Shown here piece by piece: positions 49,601 to 60,813 of a stretch of 64,000 nucleotides of DNA. Source of the DNA: Strix aluco (lineage: Eukaryota; Chordata; Aves; Strigiformes; Strigidae). The first letter of the stretch is position 1. Each line of letters starts with the position of its first letter. The notes under the pieces are model-generated. The model made no database searches. It was not told where the DNA came from and saw only the letters and a list, made by a program, of their open reading frames with translations. Position numbers and translations under genes: made by a program. The stretch is taken from positions 138,000,841-138,064,840 of the forward strand of contig NC_133932.1 in the NCBI RefSeq assembly GCF_031877795.1. Reading direction: 5' to 3'.

Positions 49601-50178
49601 TCTGACGGCCGCCCGCTCTGGCTGCCCCCTGCACTCCCTCTCACCTGTGTCCTTGTTGAGGGAGAAGAGAGGGGGTGAGTTTCCCAGGACAATGCGGTAG
49701 GTCACCTTCCCATTCAGCCCCTCGTCCTTGTCGTGGGCAGTAACTCGCAGCACGGCTGTACCGGGCATGCTCTGTGTGCTGATGCTGGCAGCATACTCCA
49801 GTGGGTAAAACACCGGCCGGTTGTCATTTATGTCCTCCAGAAAAACCTTCACATACACCATGGAGTTCAGGCCGCCCTGCGGAGGGACCAGATCAGAGAC
49901 GGCACAAAGAGCAGGGGCAAGGACAGCAGTGTCCCCTGCACAGTGCTGAGCCAGCAGCTCTGCACCCCTGCGGCCCCTCCAGCACTCACCCCATCCACAG
50001 CCGTGACGGTGAAATCGTAGGCAGACGTGCCCTCATCGCGGTCCAGAGGCTGCACAGTGCACAGCTGCCCCGTGTGCTTGTCGACGCTGAACTGTGTGGG
50101 GACAACACTGCCAATGCCAGAGCCGATGGAGTAGGACAGGGAGCCAAACGTGCCGCTGTCTGCGTCTGTGGCTGTCAC
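26075..50178 (-). CDS. DCHS1: DCHS1, protocadherin-16 / dachsous cadherin 1, 5' part missing
   Basis: Giant atypical cadherin that binds FAT4 between cells and drives planar cell polarity and Hippo signalling. Nineteen exons in transcript order: 49990-50178, 49645-49876, 48352-48588, 46993-48012, 46617-46804, 41829-41925, 41500-41657, 38686-39520, 38149-38388, 37561-37686, 37134-37343, 35716-36579, 35117-35230, 32242-32453, 31920-32074, 30657-30787, 29934-30220, 28958-29096 and 26075-28689. Every phase closes, for about 2,682 residues. I count some 21-22 cadherin repeats from their ends (DVNDNVPAF, DENDNAPAF, DVNDHAPAF and similar); human has 27 repeats in 3,298 residues. The first exon here starts VTATDADSGTFGSLSYSIG, matching human near residue 600, so the signal peptide and first five or so repeats lie beyond 64000. 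The cytoplasmic tail matches DCHS1, not DCHS2. No broken exon was seen. Confidence 0.95.
30880..31560. repeat. Degenerate tandem repeat in a DCHS1 intron
   Basis: In the intron 30788-31919 the plus strand repeats variants of GCATCTGGAGTGTGTGGGGC and CACCTGGAGCACGTGTGGCAG at irregular intervals of about 30-60 bases. Copies are worn, so the array looks old. It creates open frames on both strands without any protein signature. Confidence 0.55.
34205..34795 (-). mobile_element. CR1 LINE, 5'-truncated copy in a DCHS1 intron
   Basis: The plus strand reads GGGCAACCTGGTCCAGTGTT, TCTTCTCCAGCTGAACCCCC, TGTTCCCCCAGAGCTGGACC and TTTTCATCCACCAGGACCC, the reverse complement of the 3' part of CR1 (end of the RT-bearing ORF plus 3' UTR). 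About 590 bases remain. It sits in the 2.7-kb intron between DCHS1 exons 35117-35230 and 32242-32453. It carries no usable open frame. Confidence 0.92.
39803..40117 (+). mobile_element. CR1 LINE 3'-end copy in a DCHS1 intron
   Basis: Plus-strand CR1 3' UTR, with landmarks CAGAGCCAGGCTCTTCCCAG, GCACTGGCACAGGTTGCCCA, GAGTCTCCATCCTTGGAGAC and GGGGGGTTGGACAGGATGAT. It ends in TCTGTGATTGTGTGATTGTG, a worn form of the CR1 terminal octamer repeat. Its landmarks are very close to those of the copy at 59072-60813, so both probably belong to the same or sister subfamilies. Confidence 0.93.
43080..43355 (+). mobile_element. Very old CR1 copy (turtle-like subfamily), plus strand
   Basis: Landmarks GGACTTGTTTAGCCAGGCC, GAAGAGCTATTTAAGC, GGCACAAGAACAAATGAGTA and TTTAGGCTGGAAATTAAGAG match the 3' region of CR1 subfamilies that I know from turtles and crocodilians, not the common bird subfamilies. 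Divergence is high. It lies in the 4.7-kb intron between DCHS1 exons 46617-46804 and 41829-41925. Confidence 0.7.
43915..44640 (-). mobile_element. Very old CR1 copy (turtle-like subfamily), minus strand
   Basis: The plus strand shows CCATGAATTCATCTAATTTT, CACAATTTAATTATGTTCTG, TTATTTTAAACCTGCTGCCT and GCATCTGATTTGCTTTTTTG, the reverse complement of a sauropsid-wide CR1 3' half. It is distinctly more A+T-rich than its surroundings and heavily diverged. It faces away from the old plus-strand copy at 43080-43355, so these are separate insertions. Confidence 0.75.
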
Positions 50179-53100
50179 CTGCAGGAGGGAAGGCACCACG
50201 TGAGCAGGGAGCATCACAGAGAAGACCACCAGCCAGACCCAGCCCACTGCCACCACCATCTTCACAACCCAGTGCTGTCCTCTGCTCCGTGGCCCACAAC
50301 CACTGCACAGTCCTTAAAGCTGGCCACAGTACAGCACACTGACAGCCTCAACCCTGCGATTCCTGCCCCAGACAAGCCATCACTCCCTCTGCGGTCCTCC
50401 CTGCAAGAGGACAGGCCTCCCCCGGGCTGCAGAGAGTGCCCTGGGCAGTGCCGCAGGCAGCTGTGGGGCTCCCCAGGATCAGCCTGTGCTGGCCCAGTCC
50501 CCACGAGGGGACACAGCCGTGGGGGAGCCCAGCGTCGCAGCCTTGCAAGAGCTGCACCATCGCTTCTATCTACAGCGCTGCCATGGGTCCCCGCACCACC
50601 ACAGGCACCTTGTTTCGGGCGGTACCTCCCTTCTTGCACCCCTGGGGCAACATCCACGGCCCAGGTCAACAGAGGTGCCTCAGCAAAGGAAAAGGCCACA
50701 CAGAGAGGGGGTGCAGAGAGGCCAAGGCTCACACAGATGCCAAGGATGTAGCAGCCAAGCGTCCCCATTGCACCCAGCTTGGCTGGCCAGCCAGGGACAA
50801 CCCACACTCTCACAGCAGCTGCCCCTGGCCCTCTGCTCCTTTTCTGCAAAGGTACTTAAGACAAGACAGGAAGAAAAGCAGCCCCCTTTTCACCGTGAGC
50901 CTGGCTCTGTCCCGCTCTCAGAGCTCTGTGCCCAGCAGCTCTGAGGTGACGACTGAGGGTGACATTGCCCCCTGAGAGCCAGGGCCCACTGGAGCCTGCG
51001 GCACATGAGCCGCACTGGCAGTTACAGACGCCGCAGGAGGATGAAAACCGTTCCCTGAGCGCAAGGCCCCAGCTCCTCCTTGGGCTCCCTGCAGCACTCA
51101 GGTCAGCAGAGAAGAGCTCCTTCCCCCTGAGCCCAGCACCGCTGCCCAGGGCTCCCCCAGCAGCTGGGAGCTCTGCGTGGAGAACAAAGCCAGAGGACGG
51201 AGCCAGGAGGGAGGCAGCTGGGCCAGGCCCGGGTGAAGTGGAGTTCAGGCCTCGTCAGCCACAGCTCCTCCCAGCAGCAGCGCTGGGGCCTCGGCTCCCG
51301 TGAGCGAGAAGCGCAGGAACGTTGCACGCGCGCCAAGGAAAGGGCCCAGCTGGGGGCTGCAAACAGCTCTTTCCTTCGGGCAGGGCCCCGAACCTGAACC
51401 GCTCACCCGATCACCAGAGATGGAGTGACGAGAGGCAGCACAGGGCACGGCTGGGCCAGGGAAGAAAAAATAAATCAGGTAGAGGTGGGACCTCCCTCCC
51501 CACAGACCACACGCTCTGCGCCCTGGGGAGGAGAGGCAGCACCGGGTTGTGTGCGATAACCCCTCGCCAGTTCTGCTGCCCAGGGAGCCACAGCCCCCAC
51601 GGAGGGGAGGCAGCACCTGCAGCACCCCCTCACCAGCCCTCCTGCCCCGCTGCCTGCACTCTGAGGGGAGCACATCAGCAGTGAGCACCGTGCTCCCCGT
51701 ACAGAGGATTTGCTCCCAACCCTGCAGCAGCTGCCAGGAGAAGCGCCATGAAACAGGATCCCCCTTCCCTGCTCCAGCTGCAGAGCACTCAGAGCCACAG
51801 GTGCCATGACAGCAGCCCAGCCAGAAAACGCTCGGGGAAATTGGACCCACCTGCCTCCCTGAGCGCAACATCCTCCCTCCCTCCTGCCCCAGCTCCCTTT
51901 GTTCATTTGGGAATATAAATCTGACCTCACTGACATCACTGAAACCCGTATTCAGGTTACCTGCATTCTGGCTCCACGCTGGATATTATCACTGGGGCAA
52001 CAGCCCTGTACCAATACACCGGCGCTGCGTGCTGTGCCTGGCTGTTAGCTGGTAGCGCTCTCCATCACTGCAGATGGAAACGCACCTGAAGCTGGTAAGC
52101 TGCCACAGTGACTGGAATAGGCTCTATGTGGCAAATGATTCACTTCTTTCCTTCAAAATGAACTGATTATCACCCTGAAAGTGCTCTAGAATGCATGTCA
52201 GCTGCTTTATTACCCTGTACAGCAACAAGCTCTGCAGCAGACTAAGATATTTTCCTCGGGCTCCTCAGGCCAAGGGCTCTGGTGCTTCCAGAACAGCATC
52301 ACCTCCCCACCTTAACCATCCTCTACAGTCACCATCCTAAGACAGATACCCACAGAGGAAGCTATCTGGAAATCCAGCTTTCTGCCACAGGAGCTGGGTC
52401 AGATTTGGGAACAGGGGAGGAACAGAGGAGCCCTCACTATCACACAGTGCAGCACCATCTCCCTGGCTGCTCCCTGGCACCCAGAGCCATCTCCCTGCAA
52501 GCCTGCCTGGTGGAGCCAGCAGGCTGGCACCAGAGCCAAACCTCGCCATGGAGCCAGGGCAAGGCATCCTCAGAAACGTTCCCCGTTCACATGTGTCCAG
52601 GACTCCACCTCCCCACCCTGCTGTGGGGCCGTCTGTGGGCCGACGGTCTAACACAAACCCTGCCTGTACGAGCCCACACAGGGTCCAGGAGAGGTCACGT
52701 CATGGCTACACCAGCACTGGTGCGAGCACTACTGGAGACTTGTGTCTGGCCCCGGTCTTAGTCGGAGGGGTGGTGCTAAACCAGCGCCCAGAGAAAAGCC
52801 ACAGGAACAACAGAACACCCCAAGCAGCAGCTCAGTCATTCGCTCGGTGCGGGGCGGCTGGACGGTTTGCTTCACGTCTCTGCCACGGTGTGGAGGACGT
52901 GGGGCCGTGGCGGGCGCACCCCCAGCCCGAGCTCTCCTGCCCGCAGGCAGGCAGTGCCAGCAGACCGCCGGCGTCCTGTCTGCGGTCCGTGGGACGGGGC
53001 TGGCTGCCTGCCCTGCCTGCGCTCAGCAGGGCCCGACACGAGCCCCAGGGGCCGCGCAGCTCCCTGCTGCGGCTGGGGTGGCGCCTCCCGGGGACCTCTC

Positions 53101-55474
53101 TGGAGGTCGCGCAGGGTCTGGTCGGCCCCGAGGTCTGGCAGGCACCTCGTCGGGCTGGGACCCATGGCTGCAGAGCACACGCAGCCTGGGACATGGTGCA
53201 CACTTCTAGCTGTGAAGACAATTAAGCACCAAAAGGGCTCACCAAGGCCTGTGGTGAATTCACTGCTCCTGGAAATCTTTAAACCAAGTCTGGGTATTTT
53301 TCTAGGAACTTTACTGGAAGCTGATGCAGGGCAGCCCCTGTATTTAGCACCCATCCCAAATCTTGGATCAACAGCTGGTTTTACTGTAGCTTACTTATGA
53401 GGCTCCTGATGTTTGCATGAGAAATAAGAGGGAAATGGGGTCAAGCTGTCTATGGGACAGCCCAGGAAACGCTCCGTTCGGGGTTGTGCAAGGCCCCTGC
53501 TTGAATATGTGGGAGCAGGAGTCAGAGCTCTGAGCCCGAGTGGAGCTCCTGCAGCACCCTCACCTCTGACTTCGCTGGACATCCTGCAGGGCCAAGACTG
53601 GCTGTTCCCAGGAGGAGCCGTGTGAGAGGAGAAAGGAGAGGAGAAGGCTGCAGCTGGGAACAAGACACCCACACAAGCTTGCAGGGTCAGCATGCAGATG
53701 CGAGGTGTGGACAAAGCTGTGGGGTCACCTCATCTGCACAGGACACCTGCACAAGCTCACACAATCACCACAGATACACCAGGCACAATGTGCAGAGGCA
53801 AAGAGCTGCTGTACTTCTGCCCAAGACTACAGCACACACAGCTGAAACCCCACGTGCCACAAACAGAAGTGTTCACAAAGCGCAAGGGCAGGGAGACTGC
53901 CCACGCGGGGTGAAAACGTCCTGTGCCGTGCCGTCGGACGGCAGTGCTGCCAGAGCCCAGCGCTCCCTCCCCGAGTTGGGACTCCAAGGGTGCTCCCTGC
54001 GGCAGGGAGCTCTGGCATCGAGAGTCCAGATGCTCCCGTTCACAGACTCAGCCAGATCAGCAGCGAGAAGGAAGCCATGGTGAATTGTTCCTATGGTTCA
54101 TTACACTCCCTGTTGAAGAGCTACTTCTAGTCACTGCTGCTATCGCTGAGTCCGATCCTGCCGCTGTCAGACTAAGGGTGGTTGTTCTCAGAAACCCTCT
54201 CTGTATTGGCACTGGTTGGTGGACCAGGCACCCATCCCTTCCTGGATAAACCAGCTGCGTGGTCAGAGTGTTTTCTGGCCTGTACCTTTCCTGTTCTACC
54301 CTGTAGGACCCCATTCTCCAAAGGGAAATCCTTCGCCATCAGGAGATAATGGCTGCATTAACTCATCCTGCTATTGGATATGGGAGATGTTTCTGACAGC
54401 AATCTGCTCCTTCGTCTTGAGGAGAGAGAGACTGAGGCTCAGGGTCCTGCAGAGCATCCTGCTCAAGTCTAGAATGAGGTCAGGGTTTCTGAGCAGCACA
54501 GGGCCAGTGCTCCCGCCTGTGTTTCGGCCTGGTTAAGATGTGCTTGGCTGCAAGCACGGTATTTCTCTGGAGCCTGCCACAGCTGTGCGCAGCACATGCA
54601 GCACTACTCTCCCTCCATGCTTGTCCTCTCATCCTGCCTACAGCGTGCTCCCGGCACAGCCCAGCCTTCACACAGAGCCCGCTCAGCCCAGGGCAGCACT
54701 GGTGTCCCCAGCCAACACACACTGTGCTAGCCACGGCCAGGTCCGGCCTGCAACGGGCTCCCCCTTGTCCCACAGCACAGCCCATCCCTGCCTGCCTCTT
54801 GTGCTCCACACAGCTCCATCACATCCCAGGGCCCATCCAGACGCTCCCAGGGCACCGGGACTGGCGCCCTTCTCCTGGCACCCCCAGTGACACCCCCATC
54901 ACCTCCCTCTATTGCCAGCTTCCTCCAGTGTCCCCCACTCTGGATATCCCCCCGACACTCAGCGGTGCCCCCCAGTCCTGCTGGGGCTGTGCAAAGCCGG
55001 CACCGGACCATGGGCTGGGAAGCGGCGCCCGGGCTTGGGGCGGGTCATCTCCCTCCATGCCTGCCTTCCCCTCGCAGGGCAGCGCAGCACGGCCTGCCAG
55101 GGTGTGCTGGCAGCGCCTGGCTCAGGGCTGGACACAGCTGGTTGCTCTCCAGCAGTGCGGGGTTCAACACAAATGCAAACGTGGAATTCCTCGCTTCAGG
55201 GCACAGTGATTCCGAACTGTACAGATTCAGAAAGCAACTACCTGCGTTCACAGAGAAAAATCCACTCGGGGCTTTAAACACAAGGACATCAGTGCTGGGC
55301 CAGGAAATCCCTGAGCTGGAGCTGCCAAGGAGGCAGTGGTACCTGAGGGAACCCTCTGGATCACAGACCCTGGGTCTTACAAAGGATTTCAGTCTCCCTG
55401 GCCAAGCAGGGGTGCCACGCTGCTGTTCGCTGGCGAGGGAGGACTGACGGAGGATGTGGTAACTGGCAGTAGCC
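50179..55474 (-). other. DCHS1 long 5' intron, proximal part
   Basis: No exon was found. I looked for the large first coding exon of DCHS1 (about 1.8 kb in human, encoding the signal peptide and first repeats) and no minus-strand frame here has cadherin motifs. A moderately A+T-rich stretch at 51895-52270 has no repeat match that I recognise and might be a conserved non-coding element. An old CR1 fragment lies at 53235-53400. Confidence 0.6.
53235..53400 (+). mobile_element. Probable old CR1 3'-UTR fragment
   Basis: TGGTGAATTCACTGCTCCTG, GGAAATCTTTAAACCAAGTC and TGGGTATTTTTCTAGG resemble the 3' UTR of the old turtle-like CR1 lineage (a run like GGTGGATTCTCCATCACTTG, TCTTTAAATCAAGACTGG). It is short and diverged, so the match is less firm than for the other copies. 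Confidence 0.5.
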
Positions 55475-57350
55475 TTGGCTGTCATCGTGTTCAGGATCCT
55501 AACGGGAGTGAGGAGGGAGAGTAGCAGAGTACAGACACTGGACTTCAGGGAAGGCTTCCGCTTATACAGGGAACTGGTAGGTGGGAGGGATCCCATGGGA
55601 GGCAGTTCCAAGGGCCAAGGGAGCTCGGGAAGGCTGGCAAGCCTTCAGGACAGCACACTCCAGGCCCAAGAACAGTCCATCCCAGTACTTGGGAAAATGA
55701 GGAGACATATCAGCAGACGGCCTTGGCTAAGCAGGGACCTTAGGGCTAAGCTGCAATGCAGTAAGGCAGCATATGGGAGGTGGATGCGGAGGCAAGCTAC
55801 AAAGGAGGAATTTATAAACACTGCCCAGGCATGTAGGGATGGTGCCAGGAAAGTCAAAGTTTGAGAGGGGTTGAGACTTGCAAGGAATATTGAGGGTGCT
55901 AAGAAAAGCCTCTACCACTGCATTTGTAGTAAAAGGCTGAACAAGGGCCCATTTCTGAGTGTGGTGGGTGATCTAGTGACAGCAGACACAGAAAAGACTG
56001 AGAGACTCAATGCCTCCTTCATCTCAGTCTTCACCAACAAGGTCTCCCTGGCCTTCATACTTTTCGGAAGGGTTCAGAGCTACCAGACAGGAATGAAGAT
56101 TGAGCCAGGATTTCTTCAGTGAACTGGATCCATACGAATCCATGGGACCCAGCGGGCTGCATCAATGGATGCTGACAGAAATGGACTTGCAGGGCTGCTC
56201 TTTCAAATGTGGTGGAGATCAGGGGAGATCCCTGACAACTGGAGAAAAGCAAACACTGCACCCCACCTTCAGAAAAGGACAAAAGGATGATCTGAGGATC
56301 TACACCCTTGTCAGCCACACTTTGGACCCTGGAAGAATCATGGAGCGAGTCCGCTTGGAGCATGTTTTTGGCCACACGGAGGAGCCTGGGAGGGGAACAG
56401 CCAGCACGGATTGACTGTCCTGTGCTTTCTGAGATGCAGTGATGGGATCTGTGGTTGAAGGCATGACAGCTGTGGATGACAACTGCCTTGACTTCAAGAA
56501 GGATTTTGACACCTTTGCCTCATATCCAAGGCAGGATGTTATGGTCTGGAGGGCTGGACAACCGGGGGTGTCAAAACCAAGTTGGAGGGTTGAGCTCAGA
56601 GGGTGGTGGTTCATGAGCTGTGTTCTGCCTGGAGCAGGGTGACACGTGGAGCACCACAGGGACCAGCCTGGGAACCCCTCCTGCTTCATATCTTCAGCGA
56701 TGGCCCAGGGCAGGCACAGAGTGCACCTTGCCAAGGTCACAAATGACACCAAGCTGGGGGGGTGGGAAGCGGCTGCCACCCTCGAGGGCAGGACTGCACC
56801 CCGAGGGGCTGAGGCACAAGGAATGGGCTGGCAGGAACCGCAGGGAGCTCAGCAAGGACAGATGCCAGGTCCTGCTCTGGGAAGCAGAGCACCCTGCAGC
56901 TCCAGGGGAGACGTCCTGGGGGTCTGGGTGGGCAGCGAGCAGGACAGGAGCCCCACAGCACCCTGGGCTGTGTGCACAGGGGCACGGCTGGGAGGCCAAG
57001 GGCAGGGATTATCCTCCCCTCGACTCAGCCCTTGCTAAACCACACCTAGACACCGTATCTAGTTTTGGGCCCCCAGCACGGGAAAGCCCTGGACAAGCTG
57101 CGGCGAGGTCGCGGGTGGCCGCAGGGCCGGTCAGGGGCTGGAGGAGCTGCTGAGGGGCCAGGACTCGCTCAGCCTTCAGCAGGGAAGCTGCAGCCCCAAA
57201 CAAACTGCCAGTGCCGATGGCGTCAAGACGCTACTGGAGGAGGCTGTGAGCAGCCTGGTCTGACCCCACCGCTGCCCCTGCCTTGAGCAGGGGGTGGGCA
57301 GAGACCTCCCAAGATCTCCGCAATCTGAACGACTCTGTGACTCAGTGACC
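55475..57350 (+). mobile_element. CR1 LINE, long but decayed copy
   Basis: It begins in ORF2 upstream of the RT domain (ACTGGACTTCAGGGAAGGCT, GGAGGAATTTATAAACACTG), passes through AGACTCAATGCCTCCTTCAT and CTTCAGAAAAGGACAAAAGG, reaches the 3' ORF region at CCAAGCTGGGGGGGTGGG, and ends with CTTGAGCAGGGGGTGGGCAG and a worn terminal tract near 57350. At about 1.9 kb it is the longest LINE in the window. The frame is broken many times; it cannot be active. Confidence 0.88.
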
Positions 57351-59071
57351 CAGCTGTTGCACCCTTTCCCCAGCACAGGCTTTTGGACACCAGTAAAGCA
57401 GCTCGCTCTGCTACACAGAAGCTTGCTCTGCTGTACTACAGCTGCTCTTTGGCTCTGTGTCCAGCACTCGGTGTAGCCCTGTGCTATACGGCCCTTTATC
57501 TGGAATACTTAGGACTCACGACTGTTGCACACTCAGCAGCAGCCCTGGACTTGCTGCAGTAAATCCAGCCAGTCCCAGCAACAGATGCTCCCCCCGCTTC
57601 TCCCAGTCACACACAGGCTAGCTCACAATTCTTCCTCTGACCCCGTGCACTCCTTTCCTGTGCCCATGGGTCTGGGCAACTCCAAGACATCTGGGAGAGC
57701 TCCAGCGACACAATCCTCAAACCCCTGTTAATCTTAGAGGCAGGGGGCTGCAGGACTAGTCGGGTTTTCCTCAGATATCTGTGTCTCTCCAAGAGGGCAG
57801 GAGCCTTGTACTAAGCCAAAGGCATGCAGCACAAACCAAGGGCTGCAAAGGAAAACCTGATGGAGGGGAATTTAGACTTTGCGTACTGAACAAGTGAAGC
57901 AGGAGGAGGGAGAGGCAGGGGGGAGCCAGGGAGGATATGCCACTTTAACATGAGGGGACAGCCTGAACCAGAAGCCAGCATCCTGGTGCTGCTGACGGAA
58001 GCAGACAACCTGCAGATCCAGCTGGAGATCAGGGGCTGGAGAATGATTCCAGGGCCAGAAACCAACAGCATCCTTAGGGGAAAAGCTGCATCTCACTGCA
58101 GACTTTGGAGGAAAGATGTTTAGTCCAGGCAGTTGTTAAATCAGTGCTGCAGCCATGCCCCAGAGCGGGATGGGGGCGAGGGGACAAAGGCACTCAAATG
58201 CTGACAGCTGCTGAGTGGGCAGTGAGCCCTTACAGACAACCCCAGCAGGATGTTTGGTACGCTGGGCAGCCTCTCTATGTCCACAGAAGTTGTTTGTGAC
58301 CACTATAAAAAGGCTGAGGATGTTCTCAAGTCTGTGTGCATGACAGGCAGTGAATATTTAGAGACATGATTAGCCAGATACTGTAAACTCAGGCTTAGGA
58401 ATATCATGACAGTCATGTGAACACTAGGATGTAAAAGGTATGCCAGCAGAAGAAATGTGCTAACTGAAACACACCCAAAAATGCAAAATGTTAAAATCAA
58501 ATAGCTACAGTTTGGCACAATCACCATCTGTGTGCTGGGAAGAACTGGGAAAGGCCTAAAGGATAAGAGGCAGGGCAAAGGGAATAGGACAGTAAATGCA
58601 AAAGGAACTGCACAGTGTAGTGGTAGCATGAGGCTGGGATATGCTACTGTTGTTTTTGCATTAAAAATCATAGAATCATAGAATAGTTTGGGTTGGAGGG
58701 GACCTTTAAAGCTCATCTGGTCCAACCCCTCTGCAATGACCAGGGACGTCTTCAACTAGATCAAGTTGCTGATATCAATACAGGAAAAGAAACTGGATAA
58801 AAGTGACAGGCAAAATATAATATTCCTTTTGCATAATGGATGCAAATTAAATGGCATGTGCCCCTAGGACCCATGACTGTGTTAAGGAACCCAGGGGATG
58901 AACGTGATGCTGTGTCTTGAAGACTTTCCTTCGATAGGTATACAAGAGGCGGCTACCACAGAGGGGCTCAGGCAATACGTCTGGGGCATTTTCTGCTGAA
59001 ATCACTAACTGATCATTGTAATTACTGTTTGCATCCAATTCCCAACTGGATTTGAATTTGGCAAGGGATGT
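57351..59071 (-). other. DCHS1 intron between two CR1 copies
   Basis: No exon or gene is recognised. The stretch is less GC-rich than the genes. A short inverted CR1 tail lies at 58668-58770. The remainder (for example 57800-58130 and 58440-58660) matches nothing I know. Confidence 0.5.
58668..58770 (-). mobile_element. CR1 LINE terminal fragment with octamer tail
   Basis: The plus strand begins ATCATAGAATCATAGAATAG and continues GTTTGGGTTGGAGGGGACCT and CTGGTCCAACCCCTCTGCAA. This is the reverse complement of a CR1 3' end, with two copies of the ATTCTATG tail kept. Only about 100 bases remain. The well-kept tail marks a relatively young avian-type copy. Confidence 0.92.
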
Positions 59072-60813
59072 CAAAGTCAAGAAGGGCTTCTATGAGTGCA
59101 TAGGTGTCAAAAGGAAGGCCAGGGAAAATGTAGGCCCACAGCTGAAGGAGATGGGGGACTGGTGACACAGGACATGTAAAAGACTGGGGTGCTTAATGCT
59201 TTCTTTCCCTCAGTCTTTACTAGTAAGAGTGGTCTTCAGGAATCCCAGGTCCCAGAGACTGGGGTGAAGGCTGGAGCAAGGAAGATGTACCCTTGGTTGA
59301 AGAGGATCAAATCAGTGAAGTCTTAAGCAAACTGGACACACATAAGTTCATGGGCCCTGATGGGATGCACCCCCAAATGCTAAGGGAGCTGGCAGATGTC
59401 ATTGCAAGGCCACTCTCAATAATCTTTGCTCAATCATAGTGTTTGGGAGAAGTACCTGAAGACAGCAGGAAAGCAAATATCACTCCTATCTTCAGGAAGG
59501 GTAAACAGGAGGACCCAGGTAACTCCACACCAGCCAGCCTCACCTTGATCCCTGGGAAGGTGATGGAGCAGCTCATCCTGGAAACCACTTCCATGCACAT
59601 GATGGACAAGAAGATCCTCAGGAGTAGTCGGCATGGCTTCACCCAAGGGGAAGTCATGCTCGACCAACCTGATAAAGCACTGGCCTAGTAGATGAAGGAA
59701 AAGAGTGGATATTGTCTACCTGGACTTCAGGAAGGCATTTGACACTGTCCCACAAGATCCTTGTGGAGCAGCTGTTGATGAATGGTCTGGATGAGCAGAC
59801 AGTGAGGTGGGCTGAAAACTGGCTGAAAGGCTCAGCCCAGAGGGTGGTGATCAGCGGCACAAAGTATACTTGGAGGCCGGTAGCTGTACCCCAGGGGCCA
59901 ATACTGGGTCCGGTCCTGTTTAACACCTTCAGTAATGATCTGGGTGATGGGGCAGAGTGTACCCTCAGCACATTTGCTGATGACACCGGATTGGGAGGAG
60001 TGGCTGGTACCCCAGAGGGTCGTGCTGCTGCCCTGAGGGACCTCAACCCGCTGGAGAAATGGGCTGACAGGAATGTCACAAAATTCAACAGGGGGAAGTG
60101 CAAAGCCCCGCACCTGGGGAGGAACAACCCCCTGCAAGAATATCTGCTGGGGACCACCCGGTTGGAAAGCAGCTGGACACCGAGCTGAAGATGAGGCGGC
60201 AATGCGCCCTGGCTGCAACGAAGGTGAATGGTGTCCTGGGCTGCGCCAGGGAGTGTTGCAGCAGGTCGGAGGAGGGGATCCTTCCCTCTGCGCAGCACTG
60301 GGGAGGCCACCACTGGAGAGTTGGGCCCAGTGCTGGGCTCCCCAGCACAGGAGAGAGATGGACATACTGGAGAGAGCCCAGTGACGGGCCACGAAGGTGA
60401 TGCAGGGACTGGAGTGTCTCTGTTATGAGGAAAGGCGGAGAGCTGGGACTGTTTAGCCTGGAGAAGAGAAGGCTCAGGGGGGGATCTCATCCATACATGA
60501 AAGAGGACACCAAGAGGGCAGAGCCAGGCTCTTCCCAGTGGTGCCCAGTGCCAGGACCAGACGCAAGAGGCACAAACTGAAACACAGGAGGGTCCCTCTG
60601 AACATCAGGAAGCACTTTTTCACTGTAAGGGTGACGAAGCACTGGCACAGGTTGCCCAGGGAGGTGGTGGAGACTCCATGCTTGGGGGTATCAAAAAGCT
60701 GTCCAGACATGGTCCTGGGCAACCAACTCTGGATGGCCCTGCTTGAGCAGGAGGGGTTGTACTAGATTACCTCAAGAGGTCCCTTCCAAACTCAGCTGTT
60801 CTGTGATCTCCAG
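59072..60813 (+). mobile_element. CR1 LINE, 5'-truncated copy carrying RT remnants
   Basis: It opens inside ORF2 (GGAAGGCCAGGGAAAATGTA) and runs to the 3' end (TCAAGAGGTCCCTTCCAAAC, CTGTTCTGTGATCT). Between 59712 and 60185 an open stretch of 158 codons shows reverse-transcriptase blocks: VPQGPILGPVLFNTF, TFADDT (the catalytic DD pair) and KFNRGKCKAPHLG. A second RT-side frame lies at 59443-59685 in another phase, so ORF2 is frameshifted and the copy is dead. It is about 1.7 kb, better preserved than the copy at 55475-57350, and therefore probably younger. Confidence 0.93.

Noticed and set aside
50262-51871. Minus-strand open frames near the 5' side of DCHS1 as candidates for its missing N-terminal exon
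   Set aside because: None contains cadherin motifs (DxNDNxP, LDRE, DxDxG) or a signal peptide, and no donor in the right phase was seen.
59443-60188. A functional LINE reverse transcriptase
   Set aside because: The RT blocks fall in two different frames and the element is 5'-truncated, so it is a dead copy.
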